64,000 nucleotides of DNA from Diplolepis rosae (lineage: Eukaryota; Arthropoda; Insecta; Hymenoptera; Diplolepididae), in contig JAPYXD010000262.1 of the NCBI GenBank assembly GCA_030998225.1, forward strand, positions 62,001-126,000. Reading direction: 5' to 3'. Of the stretch, positions 18,955 through 30,000 are shown piece by piece. The stretch's first letter is position 1; every line of letters begins with the position of its first letter. A program made the translations under genes and the position numbers. The notes under the pieces were generated by a model. That model had not been told where the DNA came from and searched no databases. It saw only the letters and a program-made list of their open reading frames with translations.

Positions 18955-20856
18955 GCATGACTTTTTTGAATTCTGTTCAACCCCAAGATAGAATCCAGAA
19001 AAGAATTTCTAAAAATATTTTGATTAGGTTAAGAAATCACTATGAAGACATACTGAAAAAACCTTTTGAAATCTAAATCTAAATTAAAATTTCTTTTGTA
19101 ATATCTTTCTATAAAATAAAACACTTTGACGAAAGTTGAAACTCCAGGTCAATCTGTAATTTCCGATGGTAGTTTATATATATGTATACATACGAATTGT
19201 CATGTAAAAGATGTTAAATTCCAAAAAATTGTATTCAATGTATTTTATTTTTTAGCAACCGTTTGTCGACTTAGCTTCATATCAAGAAAAGTTTGAGGTG
19301 TAAATTCACATACAATTTATGTATTTTCTTAAAACAGCAAACACTTCATTTACATTCATCTATTGAAATTGCCATATGTCTTAGGTAAAAAAAGATTATT
19401 TTGCTTCCAAAAATAGAAAAATTATTATTGAAGAGATCATTTCAAAGAAAAGAGATTAATTTCCAAGAAAAATATTTGAAGCATAAGAAAAAATAAATTT
19501 AACAAATTTTATTTTTACCCCGACATTTTTTCTTATCCCTTCAAACCAAATTTAAAAAAAAATGATGTGATTCAAATAAATCCAGAATCGTTTTTTCAGG
19601 AAAAAGACCTAATACAACCTAGCCGTTTCCATATTTCTAAAATGAATAAGTTTTTACCAAATTCAGTAATTTTTTTACAAGAATTTTGTTTTGGAAATTT
19701 TATTTTTAATGCTTTTATCCATTAAAGAATTTATTATAATTTTCAAAAAATGGAAACGGTTAAGTTGTAGAAAGCCATTTTCTTAAAAAAATTACCCGTC
19801 ATTTCACAGAATCACATCATTTTCTAGAATTTGGTATGAAGCGATAAGAAAACAAGTTCGGGTAAAAATAAAATTTGTTAAATGAATTATTTTTTTATGT
19901 TTTAATTTTTTTTCTTGGAAACTATTCTTATTTTTTCCAAATGATCTCTTCAATAATAATATTGCTATTCTTGAAAAAAAATTTATCTATTTTTGCCTGA
20001 AGTCTAATTTTTGTGGATGAACTACATGAAATCAGCAAAAACTTCATTTACAATTATTTATCGAAATTTTCATACCAAAGATGTTACCTATTACAAAAAT
20101 GTTCAAACCCTTCATTTTTGAAACTTGTATTTCATCTTGAATGATATCTTATTATAAAATATTCTCTACATAATTTTAAAAAAAAATGCTAAAATCGATA
20201 TTTTATTTCGAATCTTTAAGCATTTATTGACTTTAAATTTCATTAAAAAATTATTTTTCAAGTATTTAAATTATCTTAAAATTTCACAAAATCTTTTAGA
20301 TACTTATTTCAGATCAATATTTTTCAAAGTATATAGAAAAAAAGTGTAATTTTTTTAATGTTATATTCCGTAATTTTGAATTCTGAGTCTATTTCGCGCC
20401 TCCTTTGCATGAAGTCGAGAAAAATACAATTTCTGATTTTAACTCGACAACCGACAGCGTGAAATCGAAGCAAGTTAGTGGGGATACACTGACATGACGC
20501 GCTTCATTGTGTGTGCTCCCACATGTTATTATAACAGCGCGGACCTTTGATTTTATTTCGCAAAAGATCCGAAAAAGCTGTACGCAATTGGGGGCGCTGC
20601 AAAAGTGATAAACAGTAGCTCTGTTTTACCCTTCAAGTAGTAGCATGAACCTTTCATTTTAGTTCCCAAGAGCATTTCGCAATAGGGCGCGCTGCGGAAA
20701 ATCACTCGAAATTAAATACATTACTTTAGCAATCTCCCAACTCATCTCTGTCACTACTTCCAACTTACAAGCCGGGCACTTACCGTGCCGTTGCTCCTGC
20801 CAGATTCGGAAAAGTTTCCCATGGCAGTTTGGTCTCCTTATTATTCCTTCGTGGTT
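18955..20856 (-). repeat. Right arm of the large inverted duplication
   Basis: This is the reverse-orientation partner of 9101-11170. It keeps CGAAAGTTGAAACTCCAGG, CTGTAATTTCCGATGGTAGT, the CGCGCCTCC region (20395), CAATCTCCCAACTCATCTC and CACTTACCGTGCCGTTGCTC. It lacks the 9195-9726 insertion but carries its own hairpin insertion at 19379-20000. The short minus-strand frames at 20659-20997 arise in this GC-richer end and show no domain. Confidence 0.75.
19379..20000. mobile_element. Foldback element nested in the right arm
   Basis: Arms of about 265 bp (19379-19645 and 19738-20000) mirror each other. The left arm has ATTATTATTGAAGAGATCAT, TTTATTTTTACCCCGA and CCGTTTCCAT; the right arm has ATGGAAACGG, CGGGTAAAAATAAAATTTG and ATGATCTCTTCAATAATAAT. 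The arms have drifted somewhat. The outer ends are TTAGGTAAAAA and TTTTTGCCTGA. It lies where the left arm of the large duplication has no counterpart. There is no coding sequence. Confidence 0.75.
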
Positions 20857-20882
20857 CAAACCACCGAACGACCGAACATGCA

Positions 20883-21010
20883 ACATGGAGACTAGATATA
20901 ACGACACCCATCTCCATGTATCCATTCCCGAACTGAAGTTCTGCCAAGTACTTAGAAAACTTCCCGATGAGGGCACGTGTGTTCCCTTGGTCCACAATGG
21001 CGGTCCATTT
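20883..21010. mobile_element. Half copy of the hAT-type MITE
   Basis: It starts CATGGAGACTAGATATAA and continues with ATCTCCATGTATCCATTCCC, AAGTTCTGCCAAGTACTTAG and CTTCCCGATGAGGGCACG, as in the left half of the full copies at 947 and 22316. Similarity stops near 21010 in CAATGGCGG. The right half is missing or replaced by 21010-21200. Confidence 0.75.
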
Positions 21011-21204
21011 TATATGTCAAGGTCAACCCTGTCCGACCAGGCCGTGTTCGCGAGCATAGGCGATAGCGGCCACTATACTTTGATCCTGTTTTGAGCTTAC
21101 GCCAGATGGCGCCGAAGTATAATTTCTTAAACCTCACCCCGCTGACCACCGCACCTAAGTTGCATCACTAATGGCTGCTAATGGTCACTAAAATGTGCTA
21201 AGAT
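21011..21204. other. Short non-repetitive spacer
   Basis: No gene is recognised. CTTACGCCAGATGGC at about 21088-21104 recurs in the same orientation at about 21664-21680, on the far side of the next foldback element. This may mark a duplicated flank or a longer element that contains the foldback. Confidence 0.35.
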
Positions 21205-21580
21205 GCTAATGAATGGGAATAAACTTGGAGGTTTAATAAAACTATTTAAGTAATTATAATTGAGTAAGTATTCGAATCGCATTGATAAACTTGCTTTTTG
21301 TGATTACAGTTTTCTGATAAGTGCATCCTTAAATACATGGAGTATTATTATTTCAATGTATATATTTGTAATTTGGGACGCTTGGGTGATCATCTCTATT
21401 TGTGTTTAGCCTGACAGTACTCTGCGATACACAATTAAAACTCCATGTGTGTGAGGATGCACTCATGAGGAAACTGCAATCACAAAAAGCAAGATTGTCA
21501 ATACGATTCGAATAATTACTCGATGATAATAATTACTTAAATAATTTTATTTAACCTCAAAGTTTATTCCGATTTCATTA
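21205..21580. mobile_element. Foldback element with arms of about 125 bp
   Basis: The left arm (about 21205-21343) reads GGAATAAACTTGGAGGTT, TATTTAAGTAATTAT, ATTCGAATCG, TTGCTTTTTGTGATTACAG and GTGCATCC. The right arm (about 21440-21580) carries the inverse of each block in mirrored order. Several mismatches show age. No coding sequence, and target duplication not identified. Confidence 0.7.
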
Positions 21581-21759
21581 TTTCCTGAATTATCTGAACA
21601 TGGTCTGAATATGATCTGAACATGATCTGAACAGTCATCTATTATCTTCTTTTAGGGTTTTGCGCTTACGCCAGATGGCTCTGACGAAATCTATGTTGGG
21701 CCACCACTAAAGCATTACGCGGGCATGGGCTGTGTCCGACTAAAAACAAAATGGCGGTT

Positions 21760-22258
21760 CCTTAGTGATTATAGTTTCTATGTGCGAAGTTTTCTCACCA
21801 GAGCGGCGCTGCACGCGGCACGCTCTACAAAAGCATTGTACTAATAGACAAATATTTAAAAAATTTTAAATAATTAAGTTTCTGAACAATATGAAATGAA
21901 AAAATGTTCCTAAAATGATTCTAGGACATAAAATACACATTTTGCATAAATCAATTAATACAAAATAAAAAAAAGAACACATTAAACTTCGTAAAATATA
22001 TACTGTGGATACGCATGAAGAATTCTTGAGACCCTGAACAAAATTTTTTTTATGTTGTATTAATTGATTTATGCAAAATGTGTATTTTATGTCCTAGAAT
22101 CATTTTAGGAACATTTTTTCATTTCATATTGTTCAGAAACTTAATTATTTAAAATTTTTTAAATATTTGTCTATTAGTACAATGCTTTTGTAGAGCGTGC
22201 CGCGTGCAGCGCCGCTCTGGTGAGAAAACTTCGCACATAGAAACTATAATCACTAGGG
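21760..22258. mobile_element. Nearly perfect 499-bp hairpin element
   Basis: Bases 21760-21974 are the inverse of 22044-22258. Paired positions sum to 44018 along the arm, with only isolated mismatches seen, for example at 21762 and 21964. The loop is about 70 bp. The outer part (AGTGATTATAGTTTCTATG, then CACCAGAGCGGCGCTGC) is GC-richer than the AT-rich inner part. Such close identity of the arms means a young insertion or recent arm conversion. There is no open frame, so it depends on another element if mobile. The target duplication could not be fixed. The next copy of a hAT MITE starts 58 bp further on. Confidence 0.9.
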
Positions 22259-22315
22259 AATCAAGTTCTCGCCGTTGCAGGCAGGGAGTCGGATAGGGCT
22301 GGTCAAGGTTCTACC

Positions 22316-22605
22316 CATGGAGACTAGATATAAGGAGACCAATCTCCATATATCCATTCCCGAAATGAAGTTCTGCCAAGTACATACTTACAAAACTTCC
22401 CGATGAGGGCATGTGTGTTCCCTGGGTGCAAAATGGCGACGTCCAATACACGATACTTATAAACCGTGGATGCCGCCATTTTGCACTCATGGAACTCACG
22501 TGCCCTCATCGGGAAGTTTCCTAACTAAGTACTTGGCAGAACTTCATTTCGTGTTTTGTGAAGTACGGCCATAAGAGATTGGTCTCCTTATATCTAGCCT
22601 CCATG
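22316..22605. mobile_element. hAT-type MITE with 8-bp target duplication GTTCTACC
   Basis: It starts CATGGAGACTAGATATAAGG and ends with the inverse, CCTTATATCTAGCCTCCATG. GTTCTACC flanks it exactly at 22308-22315 and 22606-22613. The inner arms (CTTCCCGATGAGGGCATG facing CACGTGCCCTCATCGGGAAG) also pair. At 290 bp it is shorter than the sister at 947-1276. Two independent perfect 8-bp duplications with the same ends define the family. The short minus-strand frames inside it (22311-22509) are by-products. Confidence 0.9.
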
Positions 22606-22720
22606 GTTCTACCCACACTGGGAAAAAAATCCGTCAGGTTCAGCCCTATCCAACTGCCTAAAAGATGTCCGTAAATATGTGACCCCCACATAGTAGTTCC
22701 TTAAAATCTCAACTGAGGGC

Positions 22721-24106
22721 GCAGTTGCGCTTCAGCCTGACTTTAACATTGTTTCTTATGGGATAATGTTACAAATAATTTAAAGAATTATATTTATCAG
22801 TAAAAAATACATATCGATACCCACGTTCTAATATGTCGTATCCCACAAAATTTGAGAAATTGACTTTTTTTGAAAAATGGATTAATAACAATGTTTTACA
22901 GCTTATATTAAAATCTTGTGAGTCAAATTGTTTATTTAATATTTTTAAATAAATAATCTAATATGTCGTATCCCACATGCCGATTTTCACGAATTCTAAT
23001 ATGTCGTATTCCACATCCATTGGTTAAGTCAGCGCCAGCGATGTGACAGTCAATTTTTATTTTGTGATTAGTCTTAAGTTTATTTTGAGAAATTATTTAA
23101 TAAAATCAGTAAGAAGGTAATTACAAATAATATTTTTACAACTCCAATTAAATCTAGAGCATCCGCTGAAACCTTTGTTTGTAGATCGCTTAAAAAGAAC
23201 TAAAAGTAAATGGCAACAATTACAGGCATTAAAAAAAGTGTTGCTGAGAGATACACACTGCTTCTATGATAATATAAAATATATTGATGATACTGACTCT
23301 GCTTCTGACCAATCTCCATCAATAAAAAATTTGGAAGCCGAGAGTAAAAATATAGTTAAGGTAACTGAAAAGACTAAGAGTAAGAAACGAAAAGCTAATC
23401 AAGTTAATCTTGGTGTTAAAAGCAAAGTACTGCGTACTAATAATAGATTTTAAAAACCTGAAGATAATGATATTAATTATAAAAAAAATAGTGATAATAC
23501 CAGACGAAAGAGGACAAGAAATTTTCAACAATCTCAGCAAGAAAATGTACCTGAAGTAAAAAAAAAAAAATTAAGAGTACTTAAAATGAAAAAAAAAATG
23601 TTTTAAGCAATATTAAAGATAGTCAAAATAAAATGTATCAATAATGTTATATTATAATAATTATGAATTAAACAATACAAAATAAGAGAGAAAAATGTTA
23701 TGTATGGGATGAAACAATATTTAATTATAGAACGATTAAATCAATTTTATTTCTAAAATACATTTTAATTTTTTCTTCTTGCGTAACCCACATAAATATC
23801 ATAAAATTTATTCAAATAATTTTTTTGCTTTAATTATTATTATTTATGCATTTTTATGAACGTATAGAACAAAAATTTGTTTACATTTATTTATTTGTGC
23901 TAGCAAGACGTTTTTATCGTTTCCTGAAAAATTTTCCAAATGTGGGATACGACATATTAGAACGTGGGTATCGATATGGAACTATCACAATAAATTAACA
24001 AACATATAATTCAAATTTTCAGCAAAAAAAATTTTTAAATATAATGATAGGAATGGAGAAAATAAATTTTAAACGCAGTCGCGCTTCAGCCTGACTTTTT
24101 AACATT
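22721..24106. mobile_element. Unclassified element with repeated 20-bp sites and a lysine-rich ORF
   Basis: An exact 38-bp inverted pair bounds the core (22810-22847 and 23941-23978). It contains CTAATATGTCGTATCCCACA, which recurs inside at about 22958 and, with one change, at about 22996. So three copies face right near the left end and one faces left at the right end. Outside these, GCGCTTCAGCCTGACTTT stands as a direct repeat of about 30 bp (22721-22750 and 24075-24106). A reading frame (23175-23606) lies between. Subterminal repeated sites of this sort are typical transposase-binding sites of DNA transposons. The family was not recognised. Confidence 0.6.
23175..23606 (+). pseudogene. Lysine-rich ORF of the unclassified element, with one internal stop
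   Basis: From 23175 the frame runs 92 codons to TAA at 23451-23453, then continues in the same frame for another 50 codons to TAA at 23604-23606. The amino-acid style is unchanged across the stop, so the first TAA looks like a mutation. There is no ATG; the first in-frame codon listed is TTG, and TTTGTTTGTAG just upstream looks like a splice acceptor, with a donor-like GTAATT at about 23117. The product is very basic and polar (KSKKRKANQ, TRRKRTRNF, a poly-lysine run) with no recognised domain. It could be the tail of a transposase or an accessory DNA-binding protein. Function unknown. Confidence 0.4.
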
Positions 24107-25603
24107 TCCGGTAAGAAGGTATGGATTAAATTGAATTAAAAGTAGTTTGAATATGGGCGATTTTCCAACACTTTTAATCCAAAGCAATACCGTTTTTGAA
24201 CGTAAACACTTCAATTCATTTTAGCGTGCTACGTTTGTGCTCGTTTCAATTCCGTTGAATCCTGCGACGAAGAATGAACACGTTTTAATTCTGTCAAGGG
24301 TGAAAGATTTGAAGTCAAGTTGATTCTGTTTAATCTCGCAAAGATACTTATAATATTAAAGACATCTTAATTCGTTTTTATGAGTCAAAGTGTGAAAGAA
24401 AGTAATTCAATTTAATTACGTAGGATAACCTAAGAAGTTGAAGTCATTTTAATTTCATCCTGTGAGTGGATATGTGGAACAAACTAATTTTGTTGTTTCT
24501 CGTCTAAAATTGAAGTCAATTTAATTCGGTTTGACCACTGTAATGGCAGGAGTTTGAATTCTAATTAATTATTTTGCAAATTGTTTCTAAATAATTTGGA
24601 TAAATTCCCTTAAAAAATGCAATTTGAGAAATAATAAATATGCAATTAATATATCTTAAATAAATTTATCAAATAATACAATGAACGTTATGTTTACTAA
24701 ATATGACAAAAAATGAAAATGAGAAACTCTTGTAAAAATTAAATGCACATTGATTTAATCAATCCAAAATTATACATAATTGAGAATAAATTCAATTTAT
24801 GTATTAAAATGACGGATAAACTTAACATGATTAAATAAACTTTTTTCTTTCTTTTTTGAGGGTAATTCTATTCAATTTCGTTCAAATCGAACGTCCAATT
24901 CATTCAAAACGTCCAATTTCGTTACCATGCTCAACTGCATACAAGCGATATAAACTGCATGCATGCCACGGTCGTATAGACAGGTCTGGCATCTCCCGTG
25001 GTGGGGGATGTTTCCTTATTGTAGTCAGAATGTTTCATATTTTTGCCACGGATAGCGCTAGTATCGAGTAGTGGCCCGAATGATCGCACCGTAGCATGTA
25101 TGTATATAAATATACCTAGTAGAGTTCTGAGTCGGTTATATTACTTTGAGAACGGTAACGAAAATGAGAATATTACCAAGAATATAACCGGCAGATAAAT
25201 TCTTTTAGAATTTATGAGAATTTTGTTACTTTGGCTTATTAAACGTGTTAAACAATGAAAATGTATTAATACTGGAATATGAAATCATCTCTGAAACCTC
25301 TTATGTGCATTTTATTAGTGCTGAAGAAAGTGAAATTTAGTTTAAAGTATTATTGTTGAAATTATTGTATGTAAATCTTACATTTTTGTATGAAAATTGG
25401 AATTACTTCACATCAGTGGGGGTTAATACAGGAATTTATTTGGTTAATTATAATTATAATGGTTTAATGAAAAAAATTCCCTAACATTTTTACGTTTTAC
25501 TTGACTTTCTCTACCGATTTATAAATTCCTTGATCTGCAGCGACCCTGGAAAATGCAAACAAAAACCAAAACTGTTTTATTCCTTTAAAATTTGAATTTC
25601 GAA
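24107..25603. other. AT-rich DNA between the transposon zone and the satellite
   Basis: About 1.5 kb with no gene, repeat or RNA recognised. The frame at 24856-25071 has no domain. TATATAAATATA at about 25103-25114, followed 25-35 bases later by GAGTTCTGAGTCGG, resembles an insect core promoter pointing towards the satellite, but no known gene follows. The last 100 bases lead into the array with no transposon end visible at the junction. Confidence 0.4.
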
Positions 25604-28600
25604 CTTCACAGTCTCGTGAAGCATCTGAAACTTCCTGGAGTCCGATACCTAGTGTAGATGAGCCAGGATCGTCCCTAGAGCGCCAGGAGAAACTTGTCCC
25701 AGTTTGGCGAATTTGGTCTATCGTAGGAGTTCAGTGGTTGGATGAAGGAGGTTGGGGAGGTATTCGTTTAAAAGCTTAAAGCCTCGCGAAGGATCTCGAG
25801 ATCACTTGAGTCTGATAGCTAGTACAGATGACCCAGGACCGCCCCTAGAGCGTCAGGAGGCACTTGAACTACTTTAGCGACTTCGGACTGTCGTAGGAGT
25901 TCAGTGGTTGGATTAAGGAGGTTGGGGAGGTATCCGTGTATAATCTCAAAGTCTCGTGAAGGATCTCGAATTCACTTGAGTCTGATAGCTAGTACAGATG
26001 ACCCAGGAGAGTGCCTAGAGCGTCAGGAGGCACTTGAACTACTTTAGCGACTTCGGACTGTCGTAGGAGTTCAGTGGTTGGATTAAGGAGGTTGGGGAGG
26101 TATTCGTTAAAAAACATCAAGCTACGCGAAGGATATCGAACTCACTTGAGTCTGATAGCTAGTAAAGAAGAACCAGGACCGTCATTAAAGCGTCGGGAGG
26201 CACTTGTCCCAGTTTGGCGACTTTGGACTATCGTAGGAGTTCAGTGGTTGGATTAAAGAGGTAGGGGAGGTATCCTTGTCAAAGATCAAAGTCTCGTGAA
26301 GGATCTCGAACTCACTTGAGTCTCATAGCTAGTACAGACGACCCAGGAGAGTGCCTAGAGCGTCAGGAGGCACTTGTCCCAGTTTGGCGACTTTGGACTA
26401 TCGTAGGAGTTCAGTGGTTGGATTAAGGAGGTAGGCGAGGTATCGTTGTCAAAGATCAAAGTCTCGTGAAGGATCTCGAACTCACTTGAGTCTCATAGCT
26501 AGTACAGACGACCCAGGAGAGTGCCTAGAGCGTCAGGAGGCATTTGTCCAAGTTTGGCGACTTTGGTCTATCGTAGGAGTTCAGTGGTTGGATGAAGGAG
26601 GTTGGGGAGGTATTCGTTTAAAAGCTTAAAGCCTCGCGAAGGATCTCGAGATCACTTGAGTCTGATAGCTAGTACAGATGACCCAGGACCGCCCCTAGAG
26701 CGTCAGGAGGCACTTGAACTACTTTAGCGACTTTGGTCTATCGTAGGAGTTCAGTGGTTGGATGAAGGAGGTTGGGGAGGTATCCTTGTCAAAGATCAAA
26801 GTCTCGTGAAGGATCTCGAACTCACTTGAGTCTCATAGCTAGTACAGATGACCCAGGAGAGTGCCTAGAGCGTCAGGAGGCACTTGTCCCAGTTTGGCGA
26901 CTTTGGACTATCGTAGGAGTTCAGTGGTTCGATCAAAGAGGTTGGGGAGGTATTCGTTTAAAAGCTTCAAGCCTTGCGAAAGATCTCGAACCCACTTGAG
27001 TCTGATAGCTAGTACAGATGACCCAGGAGAGCGCCTAGAGCGTCAGGAAGCACTTGTCCTAGTTTGGCGAGTTTGGACTATCGTAGGAGATCAGTGGTTG
27101 GATTAAGGAGGTTGGGGAGGTATCCTTGTCAAAGATCAAAGTCTCGTGAAGGATCTCGAACTCACTTGAGTCTCATAGCTAGTACAGACGACCCAGGAGA
27201 GTGCCTAGAGCGTCAGGAGGCATTTGTCCAAGTTTGGCGACTTTGGTCTATCGTAGGAGTTCAGTGGTTGGATGAAGGAGGTTGGGGAGGTATTCGTTTA
27301 AAAGCTTAAAGCCTCGCGAAGGATCTCGAGATCACTTGAGTCTGATAGCTAGTACAGATGACCCAGGACCGCCCCTAGAGCGTCAGGAGGCACTTGAACT
27401 ACTTTAGCGACTTCGGACTGTCGTAGGAGTTCAGTGGTTGGATTAAGGAGGTTGGGGAGGTATCCTTGTCAAAGATCAAAGTCTCGTGAATGATCTCGAA
27501 CTCACTTGAGTCTGATAGCTAGTAAAGATGACCCAGGAGAGTGCCTAGAGCGTCAGGAGGCATTTGTCCAAGTTTGGCGACTTTGGACTATCGTAGGAGT
27601 TCAGTGGTTGGATTAAGGAGGTTGCGGAGGTATCCTTGTCAAAGATCAAAGTCTCGTGAAGGATCTGGAACTCACTTGATTCTCATAGCTAGTAAAGAAG
27701 ACCCAGGAGAGTGCCTAGAGCGTCAAGAGGCACTTGACCCAGTTTGGCGACTTTGGACTATCGTAGGAGTTCAGTATTTGGATTAAGGAGGTAGGGGAGG
27801 TATCCTTCTCGAAGCTCAAAGCCTCGCGAAGGATGTCGAACTCACTTGAGTCTGATAGCTAGTACAGATGACCCAGGACCGCCCCTAGAGCGTCAGGAGG
27901 GGCTTGAACTACTTTAGCGACTTTGGACTGTCGTAGGAGTTCAGTGGTTGGATTAAGGAGGTTGGGGAGGTATCCTTGTCGAAGCTCAAAGTCTCGTGAA
28001 GCATCTGGAAGTTATAAGAGTCCGATACCTAGTCTAGACGACCCAGGAGAGTGCCTAGAGCGTCAGGAGGCACTTGTCCCAGTTTGGCGACTTTAGACTA
28101 TCGTAGGAGTTCAGTGGTTGGTTGAAGGAGGTTGGGGAGGTATTCGTTAAAAAACTTCAAGCTACGCGAAGGATATCGAACTCACTTGAGTCTGATAGCT
28201 AGTAAAGAAGACCCAGGAGAGTGCCTAGAGCGTCAGGAGGCACTTGTCCCAGTTTGGCGACTTTGGACTATCGTAGGAGTTCAGTGGTTGGATGAAGGAG
28301 GTTGGGGAGGTATTCGTTAAAAAAACTTCAAGCTACGCGAAGGATATCGAACTCACTTGAGTCTCATAGATAGTTCAGATGACCCAGGAGAGTGCCTAGA
28401 GCGTCAGGAAGCACTTGTCCTAGTTTGGCGAATTTGGACTATCGTAGGAGTTCAGTGGTTGGATTAAGGAGGTAGGGGGCGTATTCGTTAAAAAACTTCA
28501 AGCTACGCGAAGGACCTCGAACTCACTTGAGTCTGATAGATAGTTCAGATGACCCAGGAGAGTGCCTAGAGCGTCAGGAGGCACTTGTCCCAGTTTGACG

Positions 28601-30000
28601 ACTTTGGACTATCGTAGAAGTTCAGTGTTTGGATTAAGGAGGTAGGGGAGGTATCCTTGTCGAAGCTCAAAGTCTCTTGAAGCATCTGGAAGTTATAAGA
28701 GTCCGATACCTAGTCTAGATGACCCAGGAGAGTGCCTAGAGCGTCAGGAAGCACTTGTCCTAGTTTGGCGACTTTGGACTATCGTAGGAGTTCAGTGGTT
28801 GGATTAAGGAGGTTGGGGAGGTATCCTTGGCAAAGATCAGAGTCTCGTGAAGGATCTCGAACTCACTTGAGTCTCATAGCTAGTACAGACGACCCAGGAG
28901 AGTGCCTAGGGCGTCAGGAGGCACTTGTCCCACTTTGGCGACTTTGGACTATCGTAGAAGTACAGTGGTTGGATTAAGGAGGTAGGGGAGGTATCCTTCT
29001 CGAAGCTCAAAGCCTCGCGAAGGATGTCGAACTCACTTGAGTCTGATAGCTAGTACAGATGAACCAGGGCCGCCCCTAGAGCGTCAGGAGGCACTTGTCC
29101 TAGTTTGGCGACTTTGGACTATCGTAGGAGTTCAGTGGTTGGATTAAGGAGGTTGGGGAGGTATCCTTGGCAAAGATCAGAGTCTCGTGAAGGATCTCGA
29201 ACTCACTTGAGTCTCATAGCTAGTACAGATGACCCAGGAGAGTGCCTAGAGCGTCAGGAGGCACTTGTCCCAGTTTGGCGACTTTGGGCTATCGTAGGAG
29301 TTCAGTGGTTGGATTAAGGAGGTAGGGGAGGTATCCTTGTCGAAGCTCAAAGTCTCGTGAAGCATCTGGAAGTTATAAGAGTCCGATACCTAGTCTAGAT
29401 GACCCAGGAGAGTGCCTAGAGCGTCAGGAAGCACTTGTCCTAGTTTGGCGACTTTGGACTATCGTAGGAGTTCAGTGGTTGGATTAAGGAGGTTGGGGAG
29501 GTATCCTTGGCAAAGATCAGAGTCTCGTGAAGGATCTCGAACTCACTTGAGTCTCATAGCTAGTACAGATGACCCAGGAGAGTGCCTAGAGCGTCAGGAG
29601 GCACTTGTCCCAGTTTGGCGACTTTGGACTATCGTAGGAGTTCAGTGGTTGGATTAAGGAGGTAGGGGAGGTATCCTTGTCGAAGCTCAAAGTCTCGTGA
29701 AGCATCTGGAAGTTATAAGAGTCCGATACCTAGTCTAGATGACCCAGGAGAGTGCCTAGAGCGTCAGGAGGCACTTGTCCTACTTTAGCGACTTTGGACT
29801 GTCGTAGGAGTTCAGTGGTTGGATGAAAGAGGATGCGGACGTATTCGTTTGAAAACTTCAAGCTTCGCGAAGGATCTCGAACTCACTTGAGACTGATAGC
29901 TAGTGAAGATGACCCAGGAGAGTGCCTAGAGCGTCAGGAGGCACTTGTCCCAATTTGGCGACTTTGGACTATCGTAGGAGTTCAGTGGTTGGATTAAGGA
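25604..30000 (+). repeat. Left edge of the satellite, more diverged monomers
   Basis: The outermost units carry changes rarely seen further in: GAACTACTTTAGCGACTTCGG, CTTGTCAAAGATCAAAG, GCTTAAAGCCTCGCG, and repeated TTGGGGAGG where most inner units have TAGGGGAGG. The very first unit (25604-25740) differs most (ATCTGAAACTTCCTGGAG, AGCCAGGATCGTCCC). Greater divergence at the border than in the interior is the usual sign of homogenisation acting mainly inside an array. Confidence 0.7.

Noticed and set aside
20659..21149. Several short frames around the right arm end and hAT MITE half
   Set aside because: They cross element boundaries and differ from the equivalent positions in other copies, so they are chance frames.
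22721..24106. LTR retrotransposon bounded by the direct repeats
   Set aside because: The direct repeat is only about 30 bp, with no primer-binding site, polypurine tract or gag-pol frame; the inverted pair inside fits a DNA element better.
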